A stretch of DNA of 41,397 nucleotides from Altererythrobacter sp. (GCA_031178065.1 JAPSJS010000030.1:1-41397), one strand, 5' to 3'. Counted from the first letter of the stretch, positions 1 through 8,570 are shown. The notes: a model not told the origin generated them from the letters alone. A program made the numbers and translations.

Positions 1-526
1 CCTTGTCTTCGCCGCCCTCGGCGGGCTCGTCCGTGGTCGACTCGACCGCGGCCTCGTCGCCGGTCGCCGGGGTCTCGCTGCCCTCGGCCGGCTCGTCGGT
101 GGTCGGCGCCGGAGCTTCAGCGGTCGCTTCCTCGGCGGGAGCGGGCGCGCTCGCTTCTTCCTTGGCGGCCTTCGCGGCTTCCTCGGCTTCGGCGGCCTTG
201 GCGGCCTTCTCTTCGGCGCGCTCCTTCGCCTTCTCGCCGGGCTCCGCCTTCCTGGGGTTGTTGCGGGCGGCGCGCTCCTTGATGCCGGCGGCGTCGAGGA
301 AGCGGGCGACGCGGTCGGTCGGCTGCGCGCCGACGCCGAGCCAGTAGCGGGCGCGATCCTCGTTCAGCTGGACGCGCTTCTCGTCGTCCTTGGCGAGCAG
401 CGGGTTGTAGGTGCCGATCTGCTCGAGATACTTGCCGTCGCGCGGCTTGCGGCTGTCGGCCGCAACGATGCGGTAGTAGGGGCGCTTCTTCGCGCCACCG
501 CGCGAGAGACGAAGGGAAATTGCCAT
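1..526 (-). CDS. rpsP: 30S ribosomal protein S16, 3' end cut by window edge
   Basis: The protein starts [20 protein letters not shown], the classic S16 N-terminus, and continues with [12 protein letters not shown] and a [18 protein letters not shown] segment. S16 is a structural protein of the small ribosomal subunit needed for 30S assembly. The first ~100 residues are the conserved fold. After them comes an Ala/Glu/Lys-rich and then acidic tail with a repeated TTDEPAEG unit, still open at the window edge after 175 codons, so the protein is about twice the length of E. coli S16. Extended tails are known in alphaproteobacterial S16. The ATG at 524-526 is the only start that gives the full conserved N-terminus. 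The gene is transcribed leftward, 40 bases beyond the ffh stop, as in the common ffh-rpsP order. Confidence 0.95.
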   Translation of the reverse strand, partial: MAISLRLSRGGAKKRPYYRIVAADSRKPRDGKYLEQIGTYNPLLAKDDEKRVQLNEDRARYWLGVGAQPTDRVARFLDAAGIKERAARNNPRKAEPGEKAKERAEEKAAKAAEAEEAAKAAKEEASAPAPAEEATAEAPAPTTDEPAEGSETPATGDEAAVESTTDEPAEGGEDK

Positions 527-566
527 GAGTAGTTACCTTTCCAACTTAAATATCTAAAACCAAAAT

Positions 567-1997
567 CTATTTCTTCGAACCGGGAAGACCGGGAAGCCCC
601 GGCGGCATGCCGCCCGCGCCCGGCCCGCCGAGCCCGGGCATCGCAGCCCCGAGCCCGCCGCCGCCGAACAGCGCGCCGAGGCCCTTGAGGCCGCCCATCT
701 TCTTGATCTGCTTCATCGCGCGGCTCATTTCCTGGTGCATCTTGAGCAGCTTGTTCACGTCCTGGACCTGCAGGCCCGAGCCCGCCGCGACGCGCTTCTT
801 GCGCTTGGCGTTGAGCAGCGCGGGGTTGGCACGTTCCTTGGGCGTCATCGAGCCGATGATCGCATCCATGTGGACCAGCACCTTGTCGTCCGCGCCCGAC
901 TGCGACAGCGCCGCCTTGGCCTTCTTCATGCCCGGCAGCATGCCCGCGAGCATGCCGAGCCCACCCATGCTCTGCATCTGGCGGAGCTGCATGCGCAGGT
1001 CGTTGAGGTCGAACTGACCCTTCGCCATGCGCTTGGCGAGCGCTTCGGCGTCTTCTTCCTTGATCGTCGCCGCGGCCTTCTCGACCAGGCTGACGACATC
1101 GCCCATGCCGAGGATGCGGCCAGCGACGCGCTTGGGATCGAAGGCCTCCAGCGCATCGAGCTTCTCGCCCGTGCCGGCGAACTTGATCGGCTTGCCGGTG
1201 ACGTGCCGCATCGACAGCGCCGCGCCGCCGCGCGCATCGCCGTCCATCCGGGTGAGCACCACGCCGGTCAGCGGCACTTCCTCGGTGAAGCTGCGCGCGA
1301 CGTTGACCGCGTCCTGACCGGTCAGCGAATCGACCACCAGCAGCACTTCGTTCGGCGAGGAGATGCCGGCGACCGCCTTCATCTCCGCCATCAGCGCCTC
1401 GTCGACGTGCAGGCGGCCGGCGGTGTCGAGCAGCAGCACGTCGGCGGACTGCAACTTCGCGGCTTCCATCGCCCGCCGCGCGATGTCGACCGGCTGCTGG
1501 CCCTGCACGATCGGCAGGGTCGCGACGCTGACCTGCTCGCCCAGAACCGCCAGCTGCTCCTGCGCGGCCGGGCGGTTGACGTCGAGCGAGGCCATCAGCG
1601 CCTTCTTGCCGTGGCGCTCCTTCAGGAACTTGCCGAGCTTGGCCGTGGTGGTCGTCTTGCCCGAGCCTTGCAAGCCGACCATCATGATCACGACCGGCGG
1701 CCTGGCGTCGAGGTTCAGGCCCTCGACCCCTTCCCCGCCCAGCATCTCGACCAGTTCGTCGTTGACGATCTTGACGACCTGCTGGCCCGGCGTGACCGAC
1801 TTCAGGACTTCGGCGCCGATCGCCTTTTCGGTGACCGCGTCGATGAACCGGCGCACCACAGGCAGCGCGACGTCCGCCTCGAGCAGCGCGACGCGCACTT
1901 CGCGCATCGCCTCGCGCACTTCCTCTTCGTTGAGCGCACCGCGCCCGCGCAGGCGGTCGAATACGTTGCCGAGCCGGTCGGACAGATTGTCGAACAT
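567..1997 (-). CDS. ffh: Signal recognition particle protein Ffh (SRP54)
   Basis: Ffh is the GTPase of the signal recognition particle. It binds 4.5S RNA and signal peptides and delivers nascent membrane proteins to FtsY. The N-terminal helical domain (about 1-90) leads into the G domain, with P-loop GLQGSGKTTTT near residue 109 and DTAGR near 191. The Met-rich M domain follows from about 330, and the protein ends in a Gly/Pro-rich tail. The length of 476 aa is normal for the family. The frame is open to 2036, but I chose the ATG at 1997 because the protein then begins MFDNLSDRLGNVF as in homologues. A GAAGGAG ribosome site lies about 11 bases upstream of it. rpsP follows on the same strand. 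Confidence 0.96.
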   Translation of the reverse strand: MFDNLSDRLGNVFDRLRGRGALNEEEVREAMREVRVALLEADVALPVVRRFIDAVTEKAIGAEVLKSVTPGQQVVKIVNDELVEMLGGEGVEGLNLDARPPVVIMMVGLQGSGKTTTTAKLGKFLKERHGKKALMASLDVNRPAAQEQLAVLGEQVSVATLPIVQGQQPVDIARRAMEAAKLQSADVLLLDTAGRLHVDEALMAEMKAVAGISSPNEVLLVVDSLTGQDAVNVARSFTEEVPLTGVVLTRMDGDARGGAALSMRHVTGKPIKFAGTGEKLDALEAFDPKRVAGRILGMGDVVSLVEKAAATIKEEDAEALAKRMAKGQFDLNDLRMQLRQMQSMGGLGMLAGMLPGMKKAKAALSQSGADDKVLVHMDAIIGSMTPKERANPALLNAKRKKRVAAGSGLQVQDVNKLLKMHQEMSRAMKQIKKMGGLKGLGALFGGGGLGAAMPGLGGPGAGGMPPGLPGLPGSKK

Positions 1998-2182
1998 CGC
2001 CTGGTCAACTCCTTCGAAGCGCTGCCGCCCCATCAAACGCGAAAAACGCCGGCGGACGAAACCTCGTCAGCCAGCGGGCAAATCGGCATTCCAAACCATG
2101 CGAAAGGCATGGCGTATTTCGATCGTAGCCCGGTTTGCCGGATTTCGGTTCATGGGCCGAAAGGCGGTAAACCGGAGGATGG

Positions 2183-2258
2183 TGGTGGAGCCTAGCGGGA
2201 TCGAACCGCTGACCTCCTGCATGCCATGCAGGCGCTCTCCCAGCTGAGCTAAGGCCCC
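2183..2258 (-). tRNA. tRNA-Ala (anticodon GGC), CCA encoded
   Basis: On the minus strand the 76 bases fold into a full cloverleaf. The acceptor stem is GGGGCCT/AGGCTCC, the D arm contains AGCTCAGCTGGGAGAGC, the anticodon stem is CCTGC/GCAGG around loop ATGGCAT (anticodon GGC), and the T arm contains GGTTCGATCC. A genomic CCA end is present. The acceptor stem carries the G3-U70 wobble pair, the main identity element for alanyl-tRNA synthetase, which confirms the assignment. It sits alone between ffh and the FYDLN-acid gene. Confidence 0.97.
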
Positions 2259-2316
2259 GTGTCATCCATTTGCGGCGCATCCCGGGAGATGCACCAGACC
2301 CCGCCGGTAAGCGGGA

Positions 2317-2342
2317 GGGCCGCCCTTTATTCAGGGCGGCCC
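2317..2342 (-). terminator. Stem-loop after the FYDLN-acid gene
   Basis: GGGCCGCCCT, loop TTATTC, AGGGCGGCCC form a perfect 10-bp hairpin. It lies 18 bases beyond the stop of the leftward gene at 2361. There is no long T tract, so it may be a weak terminator or an mRNA 3'-end stabiliser. Confidence 0.6.
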
Positions 2343-2360
2343 CGCTTGGCAAGAGCGGAT

Positions 2361-2684
2361 TTAGGTATCTTCTTCCTCGTCGTCGCCCTTGCCCTTCGCC
2401 ACGCCGAGATCGTCGTCTCCGCCGAGATCCACCTCGTTGTCCGGCGAATCGTCGTCGTCGTCGACGATGTCTTCCAGATCGTCGTCGGCAAGGTCGCTGT
2501 CGGGCTCCTTGTCCTTCTTCTCTTCTTCCTCGAACGGAATCGGCTGCTTCGACTTCAGCACCGGCTCGGGATACCATTCCTCGCCGCATTCGATGCAGGC
2601 GACGGGTTCGTCCTTGCCGAGGTCGTAGAAGCGTTCACCGCATTTGGGGCAGGAACGCTTGGTGCCCCATTCTGGCTTGGCCAT
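2361..2684 (-). CDS. FYDLN-acid domain protein (TIGR02300 family), zinc ribbon
   Basis: This is a 107-aa protein beginning MAKPEWGTKRSCPKCGERFYDL. Two CxxC pairs (CPKC near residue 12, CIEC near 31) suggest a zinc ribbon. The YDL stretch after it matches the TIGR02300 'FYDLN acid' family, which is largely alphaproteobacterial and has no established function. The rest is a very acidic Asp/Glu tail with runs such as DDDLEDIVDDDDD. The frame opens with TTG at 2690, but the ATG at 2684 has an AAGGA site six bases upstream and matches the family start. It is monocistronic as far as visible, next to tRNA-Ala. A role in nucleic-acid or protein contact via the acidic tail would be speculation. Confidence 0.85.
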   Translation of the reverse strand: MAKPEWGTKRSCPKCGERFYDLGKDEPVACIECGEEWYPEPVLKSKQPIPFEEEEKKDKEPDSDLADDDLEDIVDDDDDSPDNEVDLGGDDDLGVAKGKGDDEEEDT

Positions 2685-2860
2685 TGTCAATCCTTATCAT
2701 TCCCCGCCGCCCCGGCAGGGTTGAAACTTGTGAGAACGTGATGGGTGTGCTCGCCCCCGGAATCAAGAGCGCACCGCAGGCGGCGCGCGCCTTGCCATAG
2801 GGCAATGCCGCTGTCAAAAGCCGCGGCCGATCCGCCCCCTCCCGGTGAAGGACCCCTTCC

Positions 2861-4255
2861 TTGAACGACATGCCCCGCCCCCGCCGCTTTCTGCCGTCCG
2901 GCCCCTTGCGCGGACGGATTCGCGTGCCCGGCGACAAATCGATCAGCCACCGCGCGCTAATGCTCGGCGCGCTGGCTGTGGGCGAGACGCGCGCCAGCGG
3001 ATTGCTGGAAGGTGAGGACGTGCTCGCCACCGCCGCCGCGATGCGGGCGATGGGCGCAGGGATCGAGCGCGAAGCGGACGGCACCTGGTCGGTCCACGGC
3101 GTCGGCGTCGGCGGCCTGCTCCAGCCCGGCAAGGCGCTGGAGATGGGCAATTCGGGCACGTCCACCCGCCTCCTCATGGGCGTGGTCGCGAGCCACGGCA
3201 TCACCGCGGCGTTCACCGGCGACGCCAGCCTTTCCAAGCGCCCGATGGGCCGCGTGATCGAACCGCTGAGCCGCATGGGCGCGAGCTTCACATCCTCGCC
3301 CGGCGGTACTTTGCCGCTGATGATGGAAGGGCTCTGCCCGGCCGTGCCGATCGAATACCGCCTGCCCGTCGCCAGCGCGCAAGTGAAGAGCGCGGTGCTG
3401 CTCGCAGGCCTCAACACGCCGGGCGTCACCACGGTGATCGAGCCCGTGCCGACGCGCGATCATTCCGAGCGGATGCTGCGCGGCTTCGGCGCCGAGCTGG
3501 AGGTCGAGGAACTTGGCGGAGAGCGGATCATCCGCATCCACGGCGAGGCCGAGCTGCGGCCCCAGACGATCGAGGTTCCGGGCGATCCCTCGTCCGCCGC
3601 GTTCTTCCTCGTTGCCGCCAGCCTTGTCGAAGGCAGCGATCTCGTGATCGAGAACGTCGGCCTCAACCCGACCCGCGCGGGGCTGGTCACGGTGCTGCGC
3701 CAGATGGGCGCGAGCATCGAGGAACTGGACGCGCGCCAAGTCGGCGGCGAGCCGGTCGCGGACCTGCGCGTGCGCCACGCAGCCCTCACCGGGATCGAGG
3801 TCGACCCGGTCGTGGCGCCGAGCATGATCGACGAGTTCCCGGTCCTGTTCATCGCCGCCGCGCTCGCGCAGGGCCGCACGGTGACGCGCGGGCTGGAGGA
3901 ACTGCGCGTCAAGGAAAGCGACCGCATCGCCGCCATGGCGGCCGCCCTCACCGCCGCCGGCGCGCGCGTGGAGGAGACCGAGGACGGCCTGATCGTCGAG
4001 GGCACCGGCGGCGACCCCCTGCCCGGTAACGGCGAAACCGCACCGGTCGTCACCCACCTCGACCACCGCATCGCGATGAGCATGGCCGTGGCCGGCCTCG
4101 CCAGCCGCGCCGGAGTGGAGGTCGACGACACCCGCCCGATCGGCACGAGTTTCCCTAATTTCGTCGACCTGCTCGAAGGCGCAGCCAATCCCCTCTCCCG
4201 CCTGCGGGAGGGGTCCGAGGTGGGCCCGTCGGGCCATGTCGGAGCGGGAGAGTGA
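2861..4255 (+). CDS. aroA: 3-phosphoshikimate 1-carboxyvinyltransferase (EPSP synthase)
   Basis: The enzyme joins shikimate-3-phosphate and phosphoenolpyruvate, the sixth step of the chorismate pathway. Visible motifs are [11 protein letters not shown] (about 21-31, substrate-binding Lys), [12 protein letters not shown] (about 96-107), SKRPMGR, and RVKESDR near the C-terminus. The loop and SKRPMGR motifs look like class II EPSP synthases rather than E. coli type; this is judged by eye. Start: TTG at 2861 lies 8 bases after GAAGGA, while ATG at 2870 is the alternative with spacing of about 17. The last ~20 residues are encoded by a GC-rich palindromic repeat (4190-4213), so the C-terminus has probably been extended by the repeat. 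The stop overlaps the next GTG start by 4 bases. Confidence 0.95.
   Translation: MNDMPRPRRFLPSGPLRGRIRVPGDKSISHRALMLGALAVGETRASGLLEGEDVLATAAAMRAMGAGIEREADGTWSVHGVGVGGLLQPGKALEMGNSGTSTRLLMGVVASHGITAAFTGDASLSKRPMGRVIEPLSRMGASFTSSPGGTLPLMMEGLCPAVPIEYRLPVASAQVKSAVLLAGLNTPGVTTVIEPVPTRDHSERMLRGFGAELEVEELGGERIIRIHGEAELRPQTIEVPGDPSSAAFFLVAASLVEGSDLVIENVGLNPTRAGLVTVLRQMGASIEELDARQVGGEPVADLRVRHAALTGIEVDPVVAPSMIDEFPVLFIAAALAQGRTVTRGLEELRVKESDRIAAMAAALTAAGARVEETEDGLIVEGTGGDPLPGNGETAPVVTHLDHRIAMSMAVAGLASRAGVEVDDTRPIGTSFPNFVDLLEGAANPLSRLREGSEVGPSGHVGAGE
4190..4213 (+). repeat. GC-rich palindromic repeat inside the aroA 3' end
   Basis: CCCCTCTCCCGC, then CT, then GCGGGAGGGG form a hairpin with one G-U pair. 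It belongs to the same CCCTCCC/GGGAGGG family seen near 8571, 28966, 29357 and 30180. It is translated as the PLSRLREG stretch of AroA. Confidence 0.6.
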
Positions 4256-4566
4256 CAGGTCTCGACACAGCGGCGATGGTCGGCTTCGCCGGCATGTTCT
4301 GCATCATCGCCGCCTATGCCTACCTGACCTGGAATCCCGCGCCCAACCCGTTCATCCTCCACGGCACCAACCTGCTTGGCGCTGGACTGCTGACGGTCTC
4401 GCTGCTCGTCCACACCAACTGGCCAAGCCTGGTGCTCGAAGGCTTCTGGGCCTCGATCGCAATCTACGGCCTGGTCAAGGCGGCGCGGGAGCGCAGATCC
4501 CGCGCGCGGAGCGCGGCGCAGGAGCCTGCAGCCCCCGCGCCCGCCAGCGGGAGGGAAGATCGGTGA
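4252..4566 (+). CDS. Small membrane protein, CBU_0592-like
   Basis: This 104-aa protein has about three hydrophobic helices: [31 protein letters not shown] and [16 protein letters not shown]. The motifs [13 protein letters not shown] and [12 protein letters not shown] resemble the CBU_0592 family of small bacterial membrane proteins, which has no known function. The tail is Arg/Ala/Pro-rich and cytoplasmic-looking. The GTG start overlaps the aroA stop as GTGA and follows a GGAGCGGGAG ribosome site. Its own stop overlaps the cmk GTG in the same way, so all three genes are probably translationally coupled. Its place between aroA and cmk gives no clear functional hint. Confidence 0.8.
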   Translation: MTGLDTAAMVGFAGMFCIIAAYAYLTWNPAPNPFILHGTNLLGAGLLTVSLLVHTNWPSLVLEGFWASIAIYGLVKAARERRSRARSAAQEPAAPAPASGREDR

Positions 4567-5189
4567 TCATCGCCGTCGACGGTCCCACCGCCAGCGGCAA
4601 GGGCACGATCGCCCGCGCGCTGGCCGAGCATTACCGGCTGCCGCATCTCGACACCGGCCTGCTCTACCGCGCGGTGGGGCGGCAGGTGTTCCTCGACGGC
4701 GGCAATCCGGACGACCCGGTCGATGCGCTCGCGGCAACGAGCTTTCCCGAAGCGCTGCTCGCCGATCCGCACTTGCGCAGCGAGGAGACCGGCGGCCTCG
4801 CCAGCCGCGTCTCGGTCCACCCGACCGTGCGGCAGGCCCTGTTCGAACGGCAGCGGACCTTCGCCACCCGGCCGGGCGGCGCCGTGCTCGACGGGCGTGA
4901 CATCGGCACCGTGATCGCGCCCGAGGCGCAGGTGAAGCTGTTCGTCACCGCCAGCGTCGAGGCGCGCGCGCAGCGCCGCTGGCGGGAAATGCAGGACCGC
5001 GGCATCCCCGCCTCGCTCGACGCCATCGCCGAAGACCTCCGCCGCCGCGACGCCCGCGACACCCAGCGCAAGGACGCCCCATTGCGCGCGGCAAGCGACG
5101 CGATCATGCTCGACACCTCCGCACTGGGCCGCGACGAGGCCATCACCGCCGCGATCGAGGCGGTCGAGGCTGTACTGGGGAGCAGATAG
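4563..5189 (+). CDS. cmk: Cytidylate kinase
   Basis: The enzyme phosphorylates CMP and dCMP with ATP, feeding CTP and dCTP pools. The protein starts [15 protein letters not shown], with a P-loop at about 7-15, followed by HLDTGLLYRAVG and LDGRDIGTVIAPEA, all typical of bacterial Cmk. The length of 208 aa is normal. I chose the GTG at 4563, which overlaps the upstream stop by 4 bases (GTGA); the open frame runs further left but without homology. In many proteobacteria cmk lies between aroA and rpsA, as here. The distance to rpsA is unusually long (808 bases) and filled with repeats, so rpsA probably has its own promoter. Confidence 0.95.
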   Translation: MIIAVDGPTASGKGTIARALAEHYRLPHLDTGLLYRAVGRQVFLDGGNPDDPVDALAATSFPEALLADPHLRSEETGGLASRVSVHPTVRQALFERQRTFATRPGGAVLDGRDIGTVIAPEAQVKLFVTASVEARAQRRWREMQDRGIPASLDAIAEDLRRRDARDTQRKDAPLRAASDAIMLDTSALGRDEAITAAIEAVEAVLGSR

Positions 5190-5236
5190 AAGCTGACGCG
5201 CGGACGTCCCGGCCCCGTCATCCCAACGAAGTATCC

Positions 5237-5316
5237 GTCATCCCAGCGAAAAGCCGGGATCGCGTGCAGCACCGTACGACCTGGCGGATAGCGATCCCAG
5301 CATTCGCTGGGATGAC
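5237..5316. repeat. Paired palindromic intergenic repeat (GTCATCCCAGC family), copy 1
   Basis: The left half GTCATCCCAGCGAAAAGCCGG and the right half, ending CCAGCATTCGCTGGGATGAC, are each a small hairpin and are inverted copies of one another. A truncated left half, GTCATCCCAACGAAG, precedes it at 5217-5231. Related copies lie at 31095-31173 and 35461-35542, so this is a dispersed REP/BIME-like family. Confidence 0.85.
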
Positions 5317-5324
5317 GAGATGGG

Positions 5325-5457
5325 TTCACACGAAGACACGAAGACGTTGGACCGCGCCGCAGGCGCACTGCCAAATTCCACCGCTTCCCCCGAGCCGACG
5401 ATGGGATGATAGACGCGGCTGCGCCGCAGGCACAGCATCTTAGTGGCTTCGTGTGAA
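5325..5457. repeat. Segment bounded by 11-bp inverted repeats TTCACACGAAG
   Basis: TTCACACGAAG at 5325-5335 is matched exactly in inverse orientation at 5447-5457. The 133-bp unit holds no gene and directly follows a REP-like pair. It could be a small non-coding repeat or a MITE remnant. Only one copy is in the window. Confidence 0.55.
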
Positions 5458-5997
5458 AAACACCTTCGCACCCCGCGCGAAAATCCAATCCGCCCAGCCC
5501 CGCAAGAAACCATTTTCCTACATGCCTCGCGCTGTGCCACGACCCCTCTCATGCGCACCGCGACTCGCCTTCTCCCGCCCAGCTCGCCGCGCAAGGTGAC
5601 ACCCTGCCGCGAGTGTGGCTTTCACACTTTGGAAGTCCACACACCGGCCCCCCGGAAAGGTCTCTCCACCGAGGGCGGAGAGCACAAGGTGACACCTTGG
5701 TAAAACTCCGCGGAGCGTCAACACCGCTGCGCGGTTTCGCTTGCTTTCCGGCCCGCTTTCGCCTAGGCGCGCGCCCGTTCGACGGACGTGTGTGTCCGGT
5801 CGGAGGCAGGCTTCCTTTTGCCATTTGCCGGTCTCGTGCGAGCGGTTCGTCCGCTCCGGCCTGCATTTCCGCCCCGGCTCTCGCCGCGTGTCCCGAGAAC
5901 CTCCGCCACGGCATTCGGCCCGGCGGGGAGCCTGGCCAGAAGACCAGCGGACACAACCGCTTGGCCGGAAATAACGTGAAGTAGGAACCACCACACA

Positions 5998-7698
5998 ATG
6001 GCAACTTCCGCCAACCCCACACGCGCCGATTTCGAGGCGCTGCTCAACGAACAGCTCGGCGGCGCCGGCGAAGACGGCTTCGAAGGCCGCGTCGTCAAGG
6101 GCACCGTCACCGCGATCGAGAACGGCCTCGCCGTGATCGACGTCGGCCTCAAGAGCGAAGGCCGCGTCCCCCTCAAGGAATTCATGCGCGTCGATAACGA
6201 GCACGGGCTCGAAGTCGGCAGCGAAGTCGAAGTCTTCGTCGACCGCGTCGAGAACGCCGACGGCGAAGCCATGCTCAGCCGCGACCGCGCCCGCCGCGAA
6301 GCCGCGTGGGACAAGCTGGAAAGCGAGTTCGGCGAAGGCAAGCGCGTCGAAGGCCGCATCTTCGGCCGCGTCAAGGGCGGCTTCACCGTCGACCTCGACG
6401 GCGCCGTGGCGTTCCTCCCCGGTTCGCAGGTCGACATCCGCCCGGTCCGCGACGTGACCCCGCTGATGGACATGCCGCAGCCGTTCCAGATCCTGAAGAT
6501 GGATCGCCGCCGCGGCAACATCGTCGTCAGCCGCCGCGCGGTGCTGGAAGAGACCCGCGCCGAACAGCGCAGCGAACTGATCGACAAGCTGGCCGAAGGT
6601 CAGGTGATCGAGGGTGTCGTCAAGAACATCACCGACTACGGCGCCTTCGTCGACCTCGGCGGCATCGACGGCCTGCTCCATGTCACCGACATGAGCTACA
6701 AGCGCGTCAATCACCCGAGCGAAGTGATCAACATCAGCGACACCGTCACGGTGCAGATCATCCGCATCAACGAGGAAACCCAGCGCATCAGCCTCGGCAT
6801 GAAGCAGCTGGAGAGCGATCCGTGGGATGGCGTTGGCGCGAAGTACCCGGTCGGCGCGAAGCTGACGGGCACCGTCACCAACATCACCGAATACGGCGCC
6901 TTCGTGGAGCTGGAGCCGGGCATCGAAGGCCTGGTCCACGTCTCCGAGATGAGCTGGACCAAGAAGAACGTGCACCCGGGCAAGATCGTCTCGACCTCCC
7001 AGGAAGTCGAAGTCATGGTGCTCGAGGTCGACAGCGAGAAGCGCCGCATCTCGCTCGGCCTCAAGCAGGCCCAGCGCAACCCGTGGGAAGAGTTCGCCGA
7101 CAAGCACCCGATCGGTTCGAAGGTGTCGGGCGAAGTCAAGAACGCCACCGAGTTCGGCCTGTTCGTGGGCCTCGACGGCGACGTCGACGGCATGGTCCAC
7201 ATGTCCGACATCGCCTGGGGCATCTCGGGCGAGGACGCGCTGGCGCTGCACCGCAAGGGTGAAGAGGTCGAGGCCATCGTGCTCGACGTCGACGTCGACA
7301 AGGAGCGCATCAGCCTCGGCATGAAGCAGCTCGAGAAGGGGGCGCCGAGCGAGTCGGGCGCTTCCGGTGCGCTGCGCAAGAACGAGATCGTCACCGTCAG
7401 CGTGCTCGAAGTCCGCGACGGCGGGCTCGAAGTGCAGGTCGGCGAAGACGGGGCGACCGGCTTCATCAAGCGCTCGGATCTCGGCCGCGACCGCGACGAG
7501 CAGCGTCCGGACCGGTTCCAGACCGGCCAGAAGATCGATGTCATGGTTATCGGCTTCGACCGTTCGAAGAAGCCGAACTTCTCGATCAAGGCACGCCAGA
7601 TCTCCGAGGAGAAGGAAGCCGTGGCGCAGTTCGGCTCGTCCGACTCGGGCGCCTCGCTCGGCGACATTCTCGGCGAAGCGCTGAAGAAGAAGGACTAA
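5998..7698 (+). CDS. rpsA: 30S ribosomal protein S1
   Basis: S1 binds mRNA on the 30S subunit and helps start translation on structured leaders. The 566-aa protein holds six S1 (OB-fold) repeats, roughly at 30-95, 112-175, 198-266, 283-353, 370-440 and 457-525. Typical repeats read VVKNITDYGAFVDLGGIDGL and VTNITEYGAFVELEPGIEGL. The ATG at 5998 follows GTAGGAACCACCACACA, a modest ribosome site. The long leader would allow S1 autoregulation as in E. coli, but nothing in the sequence proves it. A strong hairpin follows the gene at 7742. Confidence 0.97.
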   Translation: MATSANPTRADFEALLNEQLGGAGEDGFEGRVVKGTVTAIENGLAVIDVGLKSEGRVPLKEFMRVDNEHGLEVGSEVEVFVDRVENADGEAMLSRDRARREAAWDKLESEFGEGKRVEGRIFGRVKGGFTVDLDGAVAFLPGSQVDIRPVRDVTPLMDMPQPFQILKMDRRRGNIVVSRRAVLEETRAEQRSELIDKLAEGQVIEGVVKNITDYGAFVDLGGIDGLLHVTDMSYKRVNHPSEVINISDTVTVQIIRINEETQRISLGMKQLESDPWDGVGAKYPVGAKLTGTVTNITEYGAFVELEPGIEGLVHVSEMSWTKKNVHPGKIVSTSQEVEVMVLEVDSEKRRISLGLKQAQRNPWEEFADKHPIGSKVSGEVKNATEFGLFVGLDGDVDGMVHMSDIAWGISGEDALALHRKGEEVEAIVLDVDVDKERISLGMKQLEKGAPSESGASGALRKNEIVTVSVLEVRDGGLEVQVGEDGATGFIKRSDLGRDRDEQRPDRFQTGQKIDVMVIGFDRSKKPNFSIKARQISEEKEAVAQFGSSDSGASLGDILGEALKKKD

Positions 7699-7741
7699 CG
7701 CCGCCGGCGCAGTCATCCGGCGGAAGCTGGAGGAGACACGG

Positions 7742-7774
7742 AAGGCCCGCTTGCCCACCCGGCAGGCGGGCCTT
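7742..7774 (+). terminator. rpsA terminator hairpin
   Basis: AAGGCCCGCTTGCC, loop CACCC, GGCAGGCGGGCCTT form a 14-bp stem with one G-U pair, 44 bases after the rpsA stop. The T tract after the stem is short (TTTCC), so termination may be incomplete and some transcripts may run into gloB. Confidence 0.8.
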
Positions 7775-7808
7775 TCCACTATCCGCCCTGGCGGGTAGGA
7801 TGCACGCC

Positions 7809-8564
7809 ATGCTCCAAGTCCACCAGTTCCCCTGCCTCGGCGACAACTACGGCTATCTGCTCCACGACCCGGAGAGTGGGGAGACCGCGGCGATCGACAC
7901 GCCCGACGGCGCCGAGTACCTGCGCCAGGCCGAAGCCAAAGGCTGGCGGATCACCCAGATCTGGAACACGCACTGGCATCCCGACCATGCCGGCGGGAAC
8001 AAGGCGATCGTCGAGGCGACCGGCGCCAAGGTGACCGGCCCCAGGGAAGTCGAGAAGATCGCCCCCGTCGACCGCGTGGTCGCCGACGGCGACACCGTGG
8101 CCCTCGGCCGGTTCGATGCGCGGGTGATCGACGTCGGCGGGCATACCGAGGGGCACGTGGCCTACCACTTGCCCGAAGCCGGCATGGCCTTCGTCGGCGA
8201 CAGCGTCTTCGCGCTCGGCTGCGGGCGGATGTTCGAAGGGTCACCCGAACAGTTCTGGGCCAGCCTCGAGCGGATCAAGGCCCTGCCGCGCGAGACCACG
8301 CTCTACTGCGCGCACGAGTACACGCAGGCCAACGCCCGCTTCGCGCTCCACGCCGATCCAGACAACGCCGAGCTCCAGCTCTACGCCCGCGAGATCGACG
8401 AGCGCCGCGCCCGGGGCGAACCCACGGTCCCGATGCCGCTGTCCCGCGAGCTCGCGACCAATCCCTTCCTGCGGGCCGATACGGACGCCCTGCGCGGCCG
8501 CTGGGGCGGGAGCGCCCCGCACGAAACCTTCGCAGCGCTCAGAGCGGCGAAGGACAGCTTCTGA
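7809..8564 (+). CDS. gloB: Hydroxyacylglutathione hydrolase (glyoxalase II)
   Basis: The enzyme hydrolyses S-lactoylglutathione to lactate and glutathione, the second step of methylglyoxal detoxification. It has the metallo-beta-lactamase fold: THWHPDH at about 54-60 gives the binuclear metal ligands, GGHTEGHV carries the next His, GDSVFALGCGRMFEG the bridging Asp, and YCAHEYTQ near 165 the last His. The C-terminal substrate domain ends NPFLR and so on as in GloB. Length 251 aa. ATG at 7809 has AGGA 8 bases upstream; an in-frame ATG at 7800 would add three residues. The gene is convergent with the flavodoxin-fold gene. Confidence 0.94.
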   Translation: MLQVHQFPCLGDNYGYLLHDPESGETAAIDTPDGAEYLRQAEAKGWRITQIWNTHWHPDHAGGNKAIVEATGAKVTGPREVEKIAPVDRVVADGDTVALGRFDARVIDVGGHTEGHVAYHLPEAGMAFVGDSVFALGCGRMFEGSPEQFWASLERIKALPRETTLYCAHEYTQANARFALHADPDNAELQLYAREIDERRARGEPTVPMPLSRELATNPFLRADTDALRGRWGGSAPHETFAALRAAKDSF

Positions 8565-8570
8565 CAGAAG

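Larger units (their letters stand above)
5190..5997 (+). other. Gene-free region between cmk and rpsA: repeats plus long rpsA leader
   Basis: I see no convincing gene in these 808 bases; the open frames here are antisense or composition shadows. The contents in order are a GTCATCCCAGC palindrome pair (5217-5316), a segment bounded by TTCACACGAAG and its inverted copy CTTCGTGTGAA (5325-5457), two copies of a CAAGGTGACACC motif (5592 and 5685), and a GC-rich leader of about 240 bases ahead of rpsA. The leader ends in a possible hairpin (5943-5965) and a GTAGGA ribosome site. An rpsA promoter is expected here, but I cannot place it reliably. Confidence 0.7.

Noticed and set aside
735-2195. Plus-strand open frame of 486 codons opposite ffh
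   Set aside because: High-GC antisense shadow: rich in Arg, His, Asp and Leu with no recognisable domain, fully covered by ffh on the other strand.
5443-5984. Short open frames in the cmk-rpsA gap
   Set aside because: They overlap repeats and the rpsA leader, lack ribosome sites and resemble no protein; treated as non-coding.
5518-7779. Minus-strand open frame of 753 codons opposite rpsA
   Set aside because: Lies antisense to the six S1 repeats and its repetitive composition mirrors them; no independent start or domain.
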